A stretch of DNA of 15,810 bases, taken from an uncultured bacterium. GTDB lineage: Bacteria; Bacillota; Negativicutes; Veillonellales; Veillonellaceae. Below, in pieces: positions 1 to 6,997 of the stretch. Position 1 is the stretch's first letter, and each line of letters begins with the position of its first letter. The position numbers and the translations under genes were made by a program. The notes under the pieces were generated by a model that was not told where the DNA came from, ran no database searches, and was given only the letters and a program-made list of their open reading frames with translations. The stretch is taken from contig CAJMLW010000028.1 of assembly GCA_905214495.1 (NCBI GenBank), forward strand, positions 1-15,810, read 5' to 3'.

Positions 1-60
1 ATATGTTCAATCATATGATTGATTACCTATCATTGTTCAGTTTTCAAAGATCTGTTTGCT
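1..60 (-). promoter_or_regulatory. Probable rRNA operon leader (16S gene would lie outside the window)
   Basis: Read on the minus strand, 34-52 gives AGATCTTTGAAAACTGAAC. This closely resembles the CTTTGAAAACTGAACA-type element found in Firmicutes just upstream of 16S rRNA or in the 16S-23S spacer, where it takes part in rRNA processing or antitermination. A perfect 16-nt palindrome (TCAATCATATGATTGA) follows at 7-22 and could form part of a processing stem. Two tandem strong promoters lie directly upstream, which favours a leader over an internal spacer. No rRNA bases are present in the window, so the downstream gene is inferred. Confidence 0.6.
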
Positions 61-86
61 AGTCACTGTCGTGCGCTAGCGACTTG

Positions 87-118
87 ATTATAATACCAAG
101 TTCAGAGTATTTCGTCAA
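87..118 (-). promoter_or_regulatory. Promoter P2 of the probable rRNA operon
   Basis: On the minus strand a -35 box TTGACG (113-118) is followed after 17 bp by TATTAT (90-95), which overlaps a perfect TATAAT at 87-92 (20 bp spacing). The bases just downstream (71-86) repeat those after P1 with 13 of 16 identities. Tandem TTGAC-type promoters of this kind are typical of rrn operons. No gene is seen between this promoter and the left window edge. Confidence 0.65.
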
Positions 119-206
119 GCACTTTTTAAAACTTTTTTGAATTACATTCAACGATTTTAATGATGTGCTGTCATCCGAATTACGCCGTGTCCTAACGACT
201 TGTATT

Positions 207-234
207 AGTATATCATAAATAAAGAAAACGTCAA
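207..234 (-). promoter_or_regulatory. Promoter P1 of the probable rRNA operon
   Basis: On the minus strand a -35 box TTGACG (229-234) is separated by 16 bp from a -10 box TATACT (207-212). It lies about 116 bp upstream of the equivalent P2 element and has the same -35 box. The stretch 1-330 as a whole shows no coding potential: these promoters, a repeated start-site segment (187-202 and 71-86) and the leader motif are what it holds. Confidence 0.65.
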
Positions 235-330
235 CATGTTTTTAATGCTTTTTGTAACTTCATCATTATCTCATTTATATATAAGTTTTTCACCTATTTA
301 CCTTGTCGTCATATATGTACATATACATAT

Positions 331-403
331 AAAAAAGCACCTACTTGCTTAGTATTTTGATAGATGACTAATCATAAATACTATAACAGATACGTGCTTT
401 TTA
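331..403 (-). terminator. Long hairpin terminator after the MFS gene
   Basis: AAAAAGCAC (332-340) is perfectly complementary to 394-402. A second inner stem pairs 351-361 with 371-382 with one bulged base, leaving a loop at 362-370. On the minus strand the outer arm ends in GTGCTTTTTT, a normal intrinsic terminator tail. It begins 7 nt after the stop codon of the transporter gene and separates it from the rRNA-type promoters. The + strand also ends in a T-run (398-402), so the structure could work in both directions. It is larger than a usual terminator because of the two-part stem. Confidence 0.75.
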
Positions 404-409
404 TAATCC

Positions 410-1585
410 TTATTCAGCTATATATGAGTGTTTACGAATTACAAAATGATATAAAGCTAATGCTATAATCATCACAATTGCTGTAATTTGATATAAATGT
501 TGATACCCTAATTCATTTGCAATTAAGGCTAAAATGACCGACCCTACTCCAACCGATATATCGAGTGCTAAAAAATAAGTAGCTGTAGAAACGCCTGCAC
601 GTTCTATTGGTGCTGATTGAACTGCTAACGCTTGAAATGCAGGTTGAGCTGCTCCATAGCCTAGCCCAAGTAATGGCGCAGTACAAATAATCCCAACCGG
701 AGTCGATACCACTCCAAGAATAGCGAGGCCTACGATAAATAGGCCTACACCAGGATAGATGACGAATCGTGATCCATATCTAGCATATACTTTACCTACT
801 AATGGTCGGCTAATAATTATCATGAGCGCAAACAAAGCAAAGAACACACTTCCCCATACACCAGCTCCCATACTATTCAATTCAATAGGAATAAATACTA
901 GAACACCAGAGTATGTAAAACCTATAAACAATCCCATTAATGCCCAAGGAAGGCTTCGTTTCTCTATAAACTGTGATATACTCCATCCCTTAGAAGGTTT
1001 TTGTTTCGGTTTAGCTAACTCTTTTGGCAATCGAATGACATTACTTAAAATAAAAGCTAGCGCAGTCATCATAGTCAGAAAAATATATAGCGCTGAACTT
1101 CCATAGACTTGTAATGTATATAAACCAACAGCAGGCCCTAATACCATAGCAATATTTGAGAATACAGCAAACATATTGATGCCTTCACCTTTGCGCGAAG
1201 CAGGCAAAACAACTACGGCCAGTGCTGCCATAACAGTAGTACCTAATGCAAATATAGCGCCATGTATGCCCCGTAGCACAAAAATCGTTTGTAACGATGT
1301 GGTTAAATTAAACAACCCCATAATAATAAAGAATAAAACAGATGAAATCAATAAAATTATGCGTTTGTCCACCCCATCAATTAAACGTCCTGCAAACGGA
1401 CGACATAAGATGGTCCCGATTTGGAAATATGTCATAGCCAATCCCGCATCTAAAGCGGTACCACCTAATTCAGCTGTTAAAATTATGGGCAATGCCGCCA
1501 CTAAGACATATTGTGTCATATAAAAAATGCCACTACTTACACCATAATTGATAAAAGCAGGACTCCATAAACGTTCTGAACTCAC
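410..1585 (-). CDS. Major facilitator superfamily (MFS) transporter
   Basis: A 391-residue polytopic inner-membrane protein with about 12 hydrophobic segments in two halves joined by a basic loop around residues 187-205. This is the length and layout of a drug/metabolite:H+ antiporter-type MFS permease. Motif A-like loops are visible in both halves: RPFAGRLIDGVDKR at about 62-75, and SRPLVGKVYARYGSR near residue 260. The start is GTG (1583-1585) with only a weak purine-rich AAGAG site upstream. The gene stands alone: the secF terminator lies upstream and its own hairpin downstream. The family assignment is firm. The substrate cannot be told from sequence; efflux of a small molecule is the usual role, and a sugar or metabolite exporter is equally possible. 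Confidence 0.88.
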   Translation of the reverse strand: MSSERLWSPAFINYGVSSGIFYMTQYVLVAALPIILTAELGGTALDAGLAMTYFQIGTILCRPFAGRLIDGVDKRIILLISSVLFFIIMGLFNLTTSLQTIFVLRGIHGAIFALGTTVMAALAVVVLPASRKGEGINMFAVFSNIAMVLGPAVGLYTLQVYGSSALYIFLTMMTALAFILSNVIRLPKELAKPKQKPSKGWSISQFIEKRSLPWALMGLFIGFTYSGVLVFIPIELNSMGAGVWGSVFFALFALMIIISRPLVGKVYARYGSRFVIYPGVGLFIVGLAILGVVSTPVGIICTAPLLGLGYGAAQPAFQALAVQSAPIERAGVSTATYFLALDISVGVGSVILALIANELGYQHLYQITAIVMIIALALYHFVIRKHSYIAE

Positions 1586-1623
1586 TATATCACTCTTTCT
1601 ACTTAAAATTTTATATAGTATTT

Positions 1624-1652
1624 ATTGTATGTTATTTCTCTTTGAATCACAA
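1624..1652 (-). promoter_or_regulatory. Candidate promoter of the MFS gene
   Basis: On the minus strand TTGTGA (1647-1652) and TACAAT (1624-1629) are separated by 17 bp, about 40 nt upstream of the GTG start. It lies between the secF terminator and the transporter gene, where a promoter is needed. The assignment is by consensus match only. Confidence 0.45.
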
Positions 1653-1668
1653 TGATCTTACTCATAAG

Positions 1669-1703
1669 AAAAACCCCAATCGCAATAAATGCGATTAGGG
1701 TTT
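1669..1703 (-). terminator. Intrinsic terminator after secF
   Basis: A 14-position stem with one C/A mismatch pairs 1671-1684 with 1690-1703 around a 5-nt loop. On the minus strand the GGGG-containing arm runs into TTTTT (1673-1669). It starts 25 nt past the secF stop codon and is the first clear terminator downstream of the ruvC promoter, so it marks the end of the long operon. Confidence 0.88.
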
Positions 1704-1727
1704 ATAGCTTTCACCATAACAATCAAA

Positions 1728-2618
1728 TTATTGATTGCGAATGTCGTTCTTATTTCTATTTTTCCAGAGCACCCATAAAGATGTAGCGACACAGATGGAT
1801 GAGTATGCACCACTGGCGAAACCAATAATCATACATAGAGCGAAGTTTTTTGTTGTATCCCCACCAAATACAAATAGAGATACGCAGGCAAACATTACAG
1901 TAGCTAATGTATAGATACTACGATGAATACTTTGTGCAATAGAAGCATTCGCCAAATCTTCAAATGTATCAGTACGTTTATGAGTATGAGCATTTTCACG
2001 AACGCGGTCAAAGATAACTACAGATTCGTTCATGGAATAGCCTACAACGGTTAAGATGGCCGCCAAGAAAGATGCATCGATTTCTAATTGGAAGAATGAG
2101 AATACACCTAATACCATAATCAAATCATGAAAAATAGCAGTCAATGCAGATGCGGCTATTCTATATTCAAAACGATAAGAAATATAGAGTGCCAATACAG
2201 CAAAGGCAATAACAAGATTCAATAGTGCATGTTGCGTTACTTCAGAACCGATAACAGCACCTACGGTTTCAATACGTTTTACTGTGTTTTCACCGATATC
2301 GCTATTCAATTTTTCTACTACAGCCGCGCTTTCACTAGGTTCCAAGTTACGAGTTCGAATCATAACATCTTCCCCTGCTGTTTCTGCAGTATCACCAGAC
2401 AATTGAATTTGTGCATTTTCAAGGTCGAATGTTTTTAATACATCACGAACTTGGCTGACCTCTACTGGTTTAGTGAATTGAACCTCTACAATGGTACCAC
2501 CAGTATAGTCGATACCAAAGTTAAAGCCTTTTGTAAAAATAGAAATCAAACTGATGATTACTAGAATGGAGGAAATCACAAACCACCAACGATGATGTCT
2601 AATTACGTTGAAACTCAT
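1728..2618 (-). CDS. secF: Protein translocase subunit SecF
   Basis: SecF pairs with SecD in the inner membrane and uses the proton motive force to help complete SecYEG-dependent export. The 296-residue length is normal for the family. After the first membrane helix (about 10-28) comes the family signature GIDYTGGT (35-42), then a short periplasmic domain, then five more membrane segments. The RND-type motif VVGYSMNESVVIFDRVREN (191-209) lies in the helix that carries the transport residues; MNES stands where IND is more usual, and the Asp of FDR is kept. Its ATG overlaps the secD stop (ATGA, 2615-2618) and a strong AAAGGAGG site lies inside the 3' end of secD, so the pair is translationally coupled. 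It is the last gene before the operon terminator. Confidence 0.97.
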   Translation of the reverse strand: MSFNVIRHHRWWFVISSILVIISLISIFTKGFNFGIDYTGGTIVEVQFTKPVEVSQVRDVLKTFDLENAQIQLSGDTAETAGEDVMIRTRNLEPSESAAVVEKLNSDIGENTVKRIETVGAVIGSEVTQHALLNLVIAFAVLALYISYRFEYRIAASALTAIFHDLIMVLGVFSFFQLEIDASFLAAILTVVGYSMNESVVIFDRVRENAHTHKRTDTFEDLANASIAQSIHRSIYTLATVMFACVSLFVFGGDTTKNFALCMIIGFASGAYSSICVATSLWVLWKNRNKNDIRNQ

Positions 2619-3889
2619 TTGCGCTTACCTCCTTTCAAAGATTTTGGTGCAAAATCATCAGAACTTTTACTTGGTGAAATATTAGCACCGAACCAGAATG
2701 GATGATTAGTAAAGTTACAATCGATTAATAGACGAAGCAAGAAATGACTGACAGTAATCGCTGTAAACATACTTACAACAACACCTACGCCCAAGCTGAT
2801 TGCGAACCCTCTTACTGGACCAGAGCCTAGTACGGTCAAGATACCGGCGGTAATGATAACGGATACGTTCGCATCAGTAATTGTAGAAAGAGCGCGTTTA
2901 AAACCAGCCTCCATAGCAACACGCATGGATTTACCAGAGAAAACCTCTTCCTTAAAGCGTTCAAAAATCAGAATATTCGCATCTACTGCAACACCCATGG
3001 ACAAGATAATACCAGCAATGCCCGGTAAGGTCATAGTTGCATTAAAACCTTTGCCCAACACGAGAAGTAATAACATAACATATACAAGCAATGCTACATT
3101 CGCAACAAAGCCGGATAAACGATAAAGCAAAAGCAAGAAAACCATAATCATGGCAATACCAGCGCCAAATGCTACAACAGATTTATCCTTTGAGTCTTGC
3201 CCCAAAGAAGGACCTACAGTACGAACTTCAAGGACATTAATTTTTACAGGTAGTGCACCAGAACGCAATAAAATTGCTAAATCTTTAGCTTCATCTAAGG
3301 ATCTACTACCAGAAATAGTCGCCTTACCACCAGTAATAGCTTGTTGTACCACAGGGTTTGTAAGTACTTCACCATCGAGAGTGATGGCAATACGACGACC
3401 AATATTCTTAGATGTCAAATCAGCAAATTTCTTTGCCCCTTCATCACTAAGCTCGATAGCAACTAGAGGTTGTTTATTCTGACCCATTTCCTCTTTTGCA
3501 TCTTTTAGGTCATCACCGGTCATAACAGTTTCGCCTTTTTCATTTTTAAATTCAAGGACCGCTGTTTTACCGATACGTTTCATTGCTTCATCAGGATCTT
3601 TGACACCTGGTAACTCAATAATAATACGTTTTGCCCCTTCTCGTTGTACAATAGGTTCAGACAGACCCATTTCATTAATGCGTCGTTCAAGAATTTGTTT
3701 TGCTCGTTCTACCGCATCATTATCAGCTGTACCATGCTCAGTATCCTCTGCTTCTAGCACAATATGCGTACCACCTTGTAAATCAAGGCCTTGCTTTAAT
3801 GAACCGGCTAACGGTCCAATAAAATACGCAAAACAACCAATAATTGCAGCAATAACGACTAAGAATTTAACTATAGCCTTGCCTTTCAA
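2615..3889 (-). CDS. secD: Protein translocase subunit SecD
   Basis: The large partner of SecF in the SecDF-YajC accessory complex of the Sec translocon. An N-terminal membrane helix (about 6-26) is followed by GLDLQGGTHIVLEAE (34-48), a periplasmic region with ERRINEMGLSEPIVQREG (68-85), and five further membrane segments after about residue 238. The transport motif GVAVDANILIFERFKEE (299-315) is intact. The 424 residues match the compact Firmicutes form. The start is TTG (3887-3889): no in-frame ATG lies nearby, and GAAGGGAG is about 8 nt upstream. The C-terminus is rich in Lys and Ser. It follows the cyclo-ligase gene by 15 nt. Confidence 0.97.
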   Translation of the reverse strand: MKGKAIVKFLVVIAAIIGCFAYFIGPLAGSLKQGLDLQGGTHIVLEAEDTEHGTADNDAVERAKQILERRINEMGLSEPIVQREGAKRIIIELPGVKDPDEAMKRIGKTAVLEFKNEKGETVMTGDDLKDAKEEMGQNKQPLVAIELSDEGAKKFADLTSKNIGRRIAITLDGEVLTNPVVQQAITGGKATISGSRSLDEAKDLAILLRSGALPVKINVLEVRTVGPSLGQDSKDKSVVAFGAGIAMIMVFLLLLYRLSGFVANVALLVYVMLLLLVLGKGFNATMTLPGIAGIILSMGVAVDANILIFERFKEEVFSGKSMRVAMEAGFKRALSTITDANVSVIITAGILTVLGSGPVRGFAISLGVGVVVSMFTAITVSHFLLRLLIDCNFTNHPFWFGANISPSKSSDDFAPKSLKGGKRK

Positions 3890-3904
3890 AATCGTTGCTC
3901 CCTT

Positions 3905-4471
3905 CTAAATAACATGAATTACACCCTGTTCTGTAACGATAGCGGGCATACGTTGATCATAGCGTTCCATCGGAATCGGTTTTTTCATAATTTGCGCTTC
4001 CCATCCAACACCAATATAGTTCGATGGTGAAAGTTCCTTAAGAAAACGGTCATAATAACCATTTCCCATTCCCATACGACCACCGCGTCGATCAAATCCG
4101 GCACCAGGCACTAACACAAAATCAATATCCTTAGGGTTTATGATTTCATAGGGCTCCTTTGGAACACGGATATTTAGAACACCACGCACTACATCGTGAA
4201 GATTATGAAGTCGTACGGCAATCATCGTAGTCTTATCAGTACAAACAGGTACATAAACGCGTTTACCTGCATGTAAAGCATGTTCTATAACATCATCCAA
4301 ATTGGCTTCTTTAGGCATCGCTAAATAAGCCATAATCGATTGTGCCTGTTCATACTGAGGTAATTGAACAATCTCGTGACATAGCTTAGGTGCCCAAGAT
4401 TCACAATCTGCAATAGATAAAGCAGCGCGCTGGGACTTGCACGCCTGGCGCACTGCTTCTTTTGTTATCAT
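3905..4471 (-). CDS. 5-formyltetrahydrofolate cyclo-ligase (YgfA/MTHFS family)
   Basis: This enzyme uses ATP to convert 5-formyltetrahydrofolate to 5,10-methenyltetrahydrofolate, returning a stored folate to the one-carbon pool in the cytoplasm. The family signature is at residues 122-142: PGAGFDRRGGRMGMGNGYYD, followed by Arg, holding the nucleotide- and folate-binding Gly-rich loop and the YYDR motif. The basic N-terminus (VRQACKSQRAALS) is the usual substrate-side helix. The length of 188 residues is typical. Its ATG shares one base with the yajC stop (TAATG, 4469-4473), so it depends on yajC translation. Finding a folate enzyme between yajC and secD is unusual against the model-organism order yajC-secD-secF; no functional link is evident. 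Confidence 0.95.
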   Translation of the reverse strand: MITKEAVRQACKSQRAALSIADCESWAPKLCHEIVQLPQYEQAQSIMAYLAMPKEANLDDVIEHALHAGKRVYVPVCTDKTTMIAVRLHNLHDVVRGVLNIRVPKEPYEIINPKDIDFVLVPGAGFDRRGGRMGMGNGYYDRFLKELSPSNYIGVGWEAQIMKKPIPMERYDQRMPAIVTEQGVIHVI

Positions 4472-4761
4472 TACTTAGTTTCCTTATTTTTTTTAGAAAC
4501 TACGGATGCGATAGCAGTACGAGCAAATGTCATTTCAACTTTTTCTGCTACTTGTACCTTAACTTTTTCATCGTCAAGTTCGATGATTTCGCCATAGACA
4601 CCACCAATAGTTACAATTTTTTGGCCTTTTTTCAAGCTGTTCAACAAATTAGTACGTTCTTTTTGTTGTTTCTTTTGTGGACGCCACAACAAGAAATAGA
4701 AAATTACGACCATCAAAAGGATTGGCCAACTAGTTTGTAAAATTTGTTCGATATCACCCAT
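4471..4761 (-). CDS. yajC: Preprotein translocase subunit YajC
   Basis: A small single-pass inner-membrane protein that associates with SecDF and the SecYEG/YidC holotranslocon. The membrane helix spans about residues 12-27 and ends in the family motif LLWRPQKKQQK (24-34). A cytoplasmic beta-rich domain follows (about 44-88, with GQKIVTIGGVYGEI). The 96-residue length is normal. The ATG at 4759-4761 has a strong AGGAGG 8 nt upstream. A 78-nt gap separates it from tgt, the longest within the ruvC-secF run, and a possible promoter lies there. Confidence 0.95.
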   Translation of the reverse strand: MGDIEQILQTSWPILLMVVIFYFLLWRPQKKQQKERTNLLNSLKKGQKIVTIGGVYGEIIELDDEKVKVQVAEKVEMTFARTAIASVVSKKNKETK

Positions 4762-4799
4762 GGATAATCCTCCTCACTAAAATTCATCTTATCTTTATA

Positions 4800-4828
4800 A
4801 GTATATCTATTCAAAATGAATTTGACTA
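4800..4828 (-). promoter_or_regulatory. Candidate internal promoter before yajC
   Basis: In the 78-nt tgt-yajC gap, the minus strand shows TAGTCA (4823-4828), a 17-bp spacer, then TATACT (4800-4805), about 40 nt upstream of the yajC ATG. The -35 box is poor (4 of 6) and the -10 box good. An overlapping alternative is TTGAAT with TAAGAT. It could supply Sec genes independently of the ruv genes. Confidence 0.35.
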
Positions 4829-4839
4829 GTTTTTTTATA

Positions 4840-5955
4840 TTATTTATTAAAGTTATCCCAAAATTGCATTCTAAATTGAGGGAATCGATCCTCTAAAATA
4901 GCTTTACGCATCTGGCGCATAAACTCTAATAGAAAATATAAATTATGGTATGTAACAAGTCTCAATGCTAAAATTTCTTCCGCCTTATATAAGTGGCGTA
5001 AATAAGCACGAGAATAGTTTTTACATGTATAACATTGACAACCTTCTTCAAGAGGGCCCCAGTCATGCGCATATTGAGCATTTCTAATATTAAGACGCCC
5101 ATGCCAAGTCATGGCCATCCCATTTCGCGCAACTCGTGTAGGATATACGCAGTCAAACATATCAATACCGCGAGCCACCCCTTCTACTAAACAGTCGGCT
5201 GTACCAACGCCCATCAAATAACGAGCTTTATTGGTTGGCAACAACGGTGTTGTATATTCGAGAATTTCATTCATCAAATCATGTGGTTCCCCTACGGATA
5301 AACCACCAATGCTGTATCCTTCAAAGTCCATCGCCACTAATTCTGCTGCACTTTGTTTGCGCAAGTCTTTATACATACCGCCTTGCACAATACCGAACAT
5401 ACCTTGTCTATCATGAGCATGACGAGCCTCTTGGCATCGATGTGCCCAACGCGTAGTACGCGCTGTAGAGCGTTTCGCATAATCATGTTCTGCAGGATAA
5501 GGAATGCATTCATCAAAGGCCATCGCAATATCAGATCCAAGTTGTTCCTGTACTTTTGTGGCCACCTCTGGGGAAAGAAATTGTTTAGATCCATCGATAT
5601 GAGATCTAAATGTTACCCCTTCTTCGGTAATCTTACGCATATCTCCTAAGCTGAATACTTGGAAACCACCGCTATCCGTAAGGATTGCTTGATCCCAATT
5701 CATAAATTTATGAAGGCCACCAGCTTCTTCTACGAGCTCAGGGCCAGGTCTTAGGAACAAATGATAGGTGTTGCTTAAAATCACTTGTGACCCAATGGCC
5801 TTTAGCTCTTCTGGCGTCATCGTTTTTACTGTCGCCTGTGTCCCGACGGGCATAAACATAGGTGTTTCATACGTGCCATGTGGCGTATGTAACAAACCCG
5901 CACGAGCACCTGTGTGAGGACATGTTTTCTGTAATTCATATGTAATACTCGGCAT
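4840..5955 (-). CDS. tgt: tRNA-guanine transglycosylase
   Basis: Tgt exchanges guanine-34 of tRNAs with GUN anticodons (Asp, Asn, His, Tyr) for preQ1, the committed step of queuosine formation. The TIM-barrel family features are all present: TDSGGFQVFSL (93-103) with general base Asp94, FDEC (148-151), GIVQGG (188-193), GGLSVGE (217-223), and MFDCVYPTR (266-274) with nucleophile Asp268. The zinc site is complete: Cys306, Cys308, Cys311 and His337 in the expected CxCxxC(x25)H spacing. The 371-residue length is typical. ATG start with TTAGGAG 6-7 nt upstream, inside the end of queA; the gap to queA is 8 nt. Next to queA, the following enzyme of the pathway, as in many bacteria. Confidence 0.98.
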   Translation of the reverse strand: MPSITYELQKTCPHTGARAGLLHTPHGTYETPMFMPVGTQATVKTMTPEELKAIGSQVILSNTYHLFLRPGPELVEEAGGLHKFMNWDQAILTDSGGFQVFSLGDMRKITEEGVTFRSHIDGSKQFLSPEVATKVQEQLGSDIAMAFDECIPYPAEHDYAKRSTARTTRWAHRCQEARHAHDRQGMFGIVQGGMYKDLRKQSAAELVAMDFEGYSIGGLSVGEPHDLMNEILEYTTPLLPTNKARYLMGVGTADCLVEGVARGIDMFDCVYPTRVARNGMAMTWHGRLNIRNAQYAHDWGPLEEGCQCYTCKNYSRAYLRHLYKAEEILALRLVTYHNLYFLLEFMRQMRKAILEDRFPQFRMQFWDNFNK

Positions 5956-5963
5956 AGATTCTC

Positions 5964-6989
5964 CTAACGTATAAACATAGCATCGCCAAAACTAAAGAAT
6001 CGATATCGTTCTCTTACAGCCGCTTTATAAGCTGCTAAACAATGTTCACGACCGGCTAGTGCACTAATGAGCATTAATAATGTAGATTGTGGTAAATGGA
6101 AATTGGTTACCAATGCATCTACCATCTTAAAATTATAGCCCGGATAGATAAAGATTTTTGTCCACCCACTTGTGGCATGTAATATACCATCATCAGTAGA
6201 GGCTGATTCCAAGGTGCGAATCGATGTAGTACCTACTGCAATAATACGCTTACCCTTAGATTTTGCTTCATTAATACGACGCGCTGTATCTTCAGATACG
6301 CTGTAGAATTCGCTATGCATATCGTGATCTTCAATAGTTTCTACGGATACAGGTCTAAAGGTACCTAAACCAACATGAAGGGTAACAAACTCGAGTTCTA
6401 CACCTTTAGCTTTAATTTTCTCTAATAGTTCCGGTGTAAAGTGTAGTCCCGCTGTTGGAGCCGCAGCAGATCCTTTTTCCTTTGCATACACCGTTTGATA
6501 GCGATCCTTATCCTCAAGTTTTTCATGAATATAAGGAGGTAACGGCATTTCACCAATTTCTTGAATAATATCATCAAATACACCATCACAAGTGAATTCT
6601 ACGATACGTCCTCCAAAATCGGTTTTATCTAGCACAGTTGCTTTCAAACGATCATCAAACACGATAACCTGTCCAATCGGACATTTCTTACCTGGTTTAA
6701 CAAGACATTCCCAGCGATCTTCTCCACATGGTGTAAGTAATAAAACCTCCACCTTGCCACCGGAACCCTCTCGTTGACCATATAATCGAGCTGGGATAAC
6801 CTTCGTATTATTAAACACGAGGACATCTCCTACTTGTAATTCATCAAGTAAATCGTAAAAATGCGCTTTATGTGTATACTCACCAGTTATTTTATCCAAT
6901 GTAAGCAACCGCGATGTGTCGCGAGGTTCTACAGGATGTTGAGCAATAAGCTCCTCTGGTAAATCATAATCAAAATCTGTAACTTTCAT
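5964..6989 (-). CDS. queA: S-adenosylmethionine:tRNA ribosyltransferase-isomerase
   Basis: QueA transfers the ribosyl part of S-adenosylmethionine to preQ1 in tRNA, giving epoxyqueuosine. The 341 residues include the standard family blocks: FDYDLPEELIAQHP at the N-terminus, APTAGLHFT (177-185), HVGLGTFRPV (205-214), FIYPGYNFK (280-288), TNFHLPQSTLLML (295-307) and RYRFFSFGDAM (329-338). The ATG is preceded by AAGGATAAG, and the gene follows the SpoIID-like gene by 8 nt. With tgt it forms the two-step tRNA-bound part of queuosine synthesis. No preQ1 synthesis gene (queC, D, E, F) is in this window, so preQ1 is made from genes elsewhere or salvaged. Confidence 0.98.
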   Translation of the reverse strand: MKVTDFDYDLPEELIAQHPVEPRDTSRLLTLDKITGEYTHKAHFYDLLDELQVGDVLVFNNTKVIPARLYGQREGSGGKVEVLLLTPCGEDRWECLVKPGKKCPIGQVIVFDDRLKATVLDKTDFGGRIVEFTCDGVFDDIIQEIGEMPLPPYIHEKLEDKDRYQTVYAKEKGSAAAPTAGLHFTPELLEKIKAKGVELEFVTLHVGLGTFRPVSVETIEDHDMHSEFYSVSEDTARRINEAKSKGKRIIAVGTTSIRTLESASTDDGILHATSGWTKIFIYPGYNFKMVDALVTNFHLPQSTLLMLISALAGREHCLAAYKAAVRERYRFFSFGDAMFIR

Positions 6990-6997
6990 TCTTATCC

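Noticed and set aside
4780..4823. Inverted repeat AAATTCAT / ATGAATTT between tgt and yajC as a terminator
   Set aside because: The stem is 8 bp, almost all A-T, with a 28-nt loop and no suitable T-run on the minus strand, so it would not terminate transcription.
6990..6997. A preQ1 riboswitch before queA or tgt
   Set aside because: The gaps upstream of queA and tgt are only 8 nt and are filled by ribosome binding sites, leaving no room for an aptamer.
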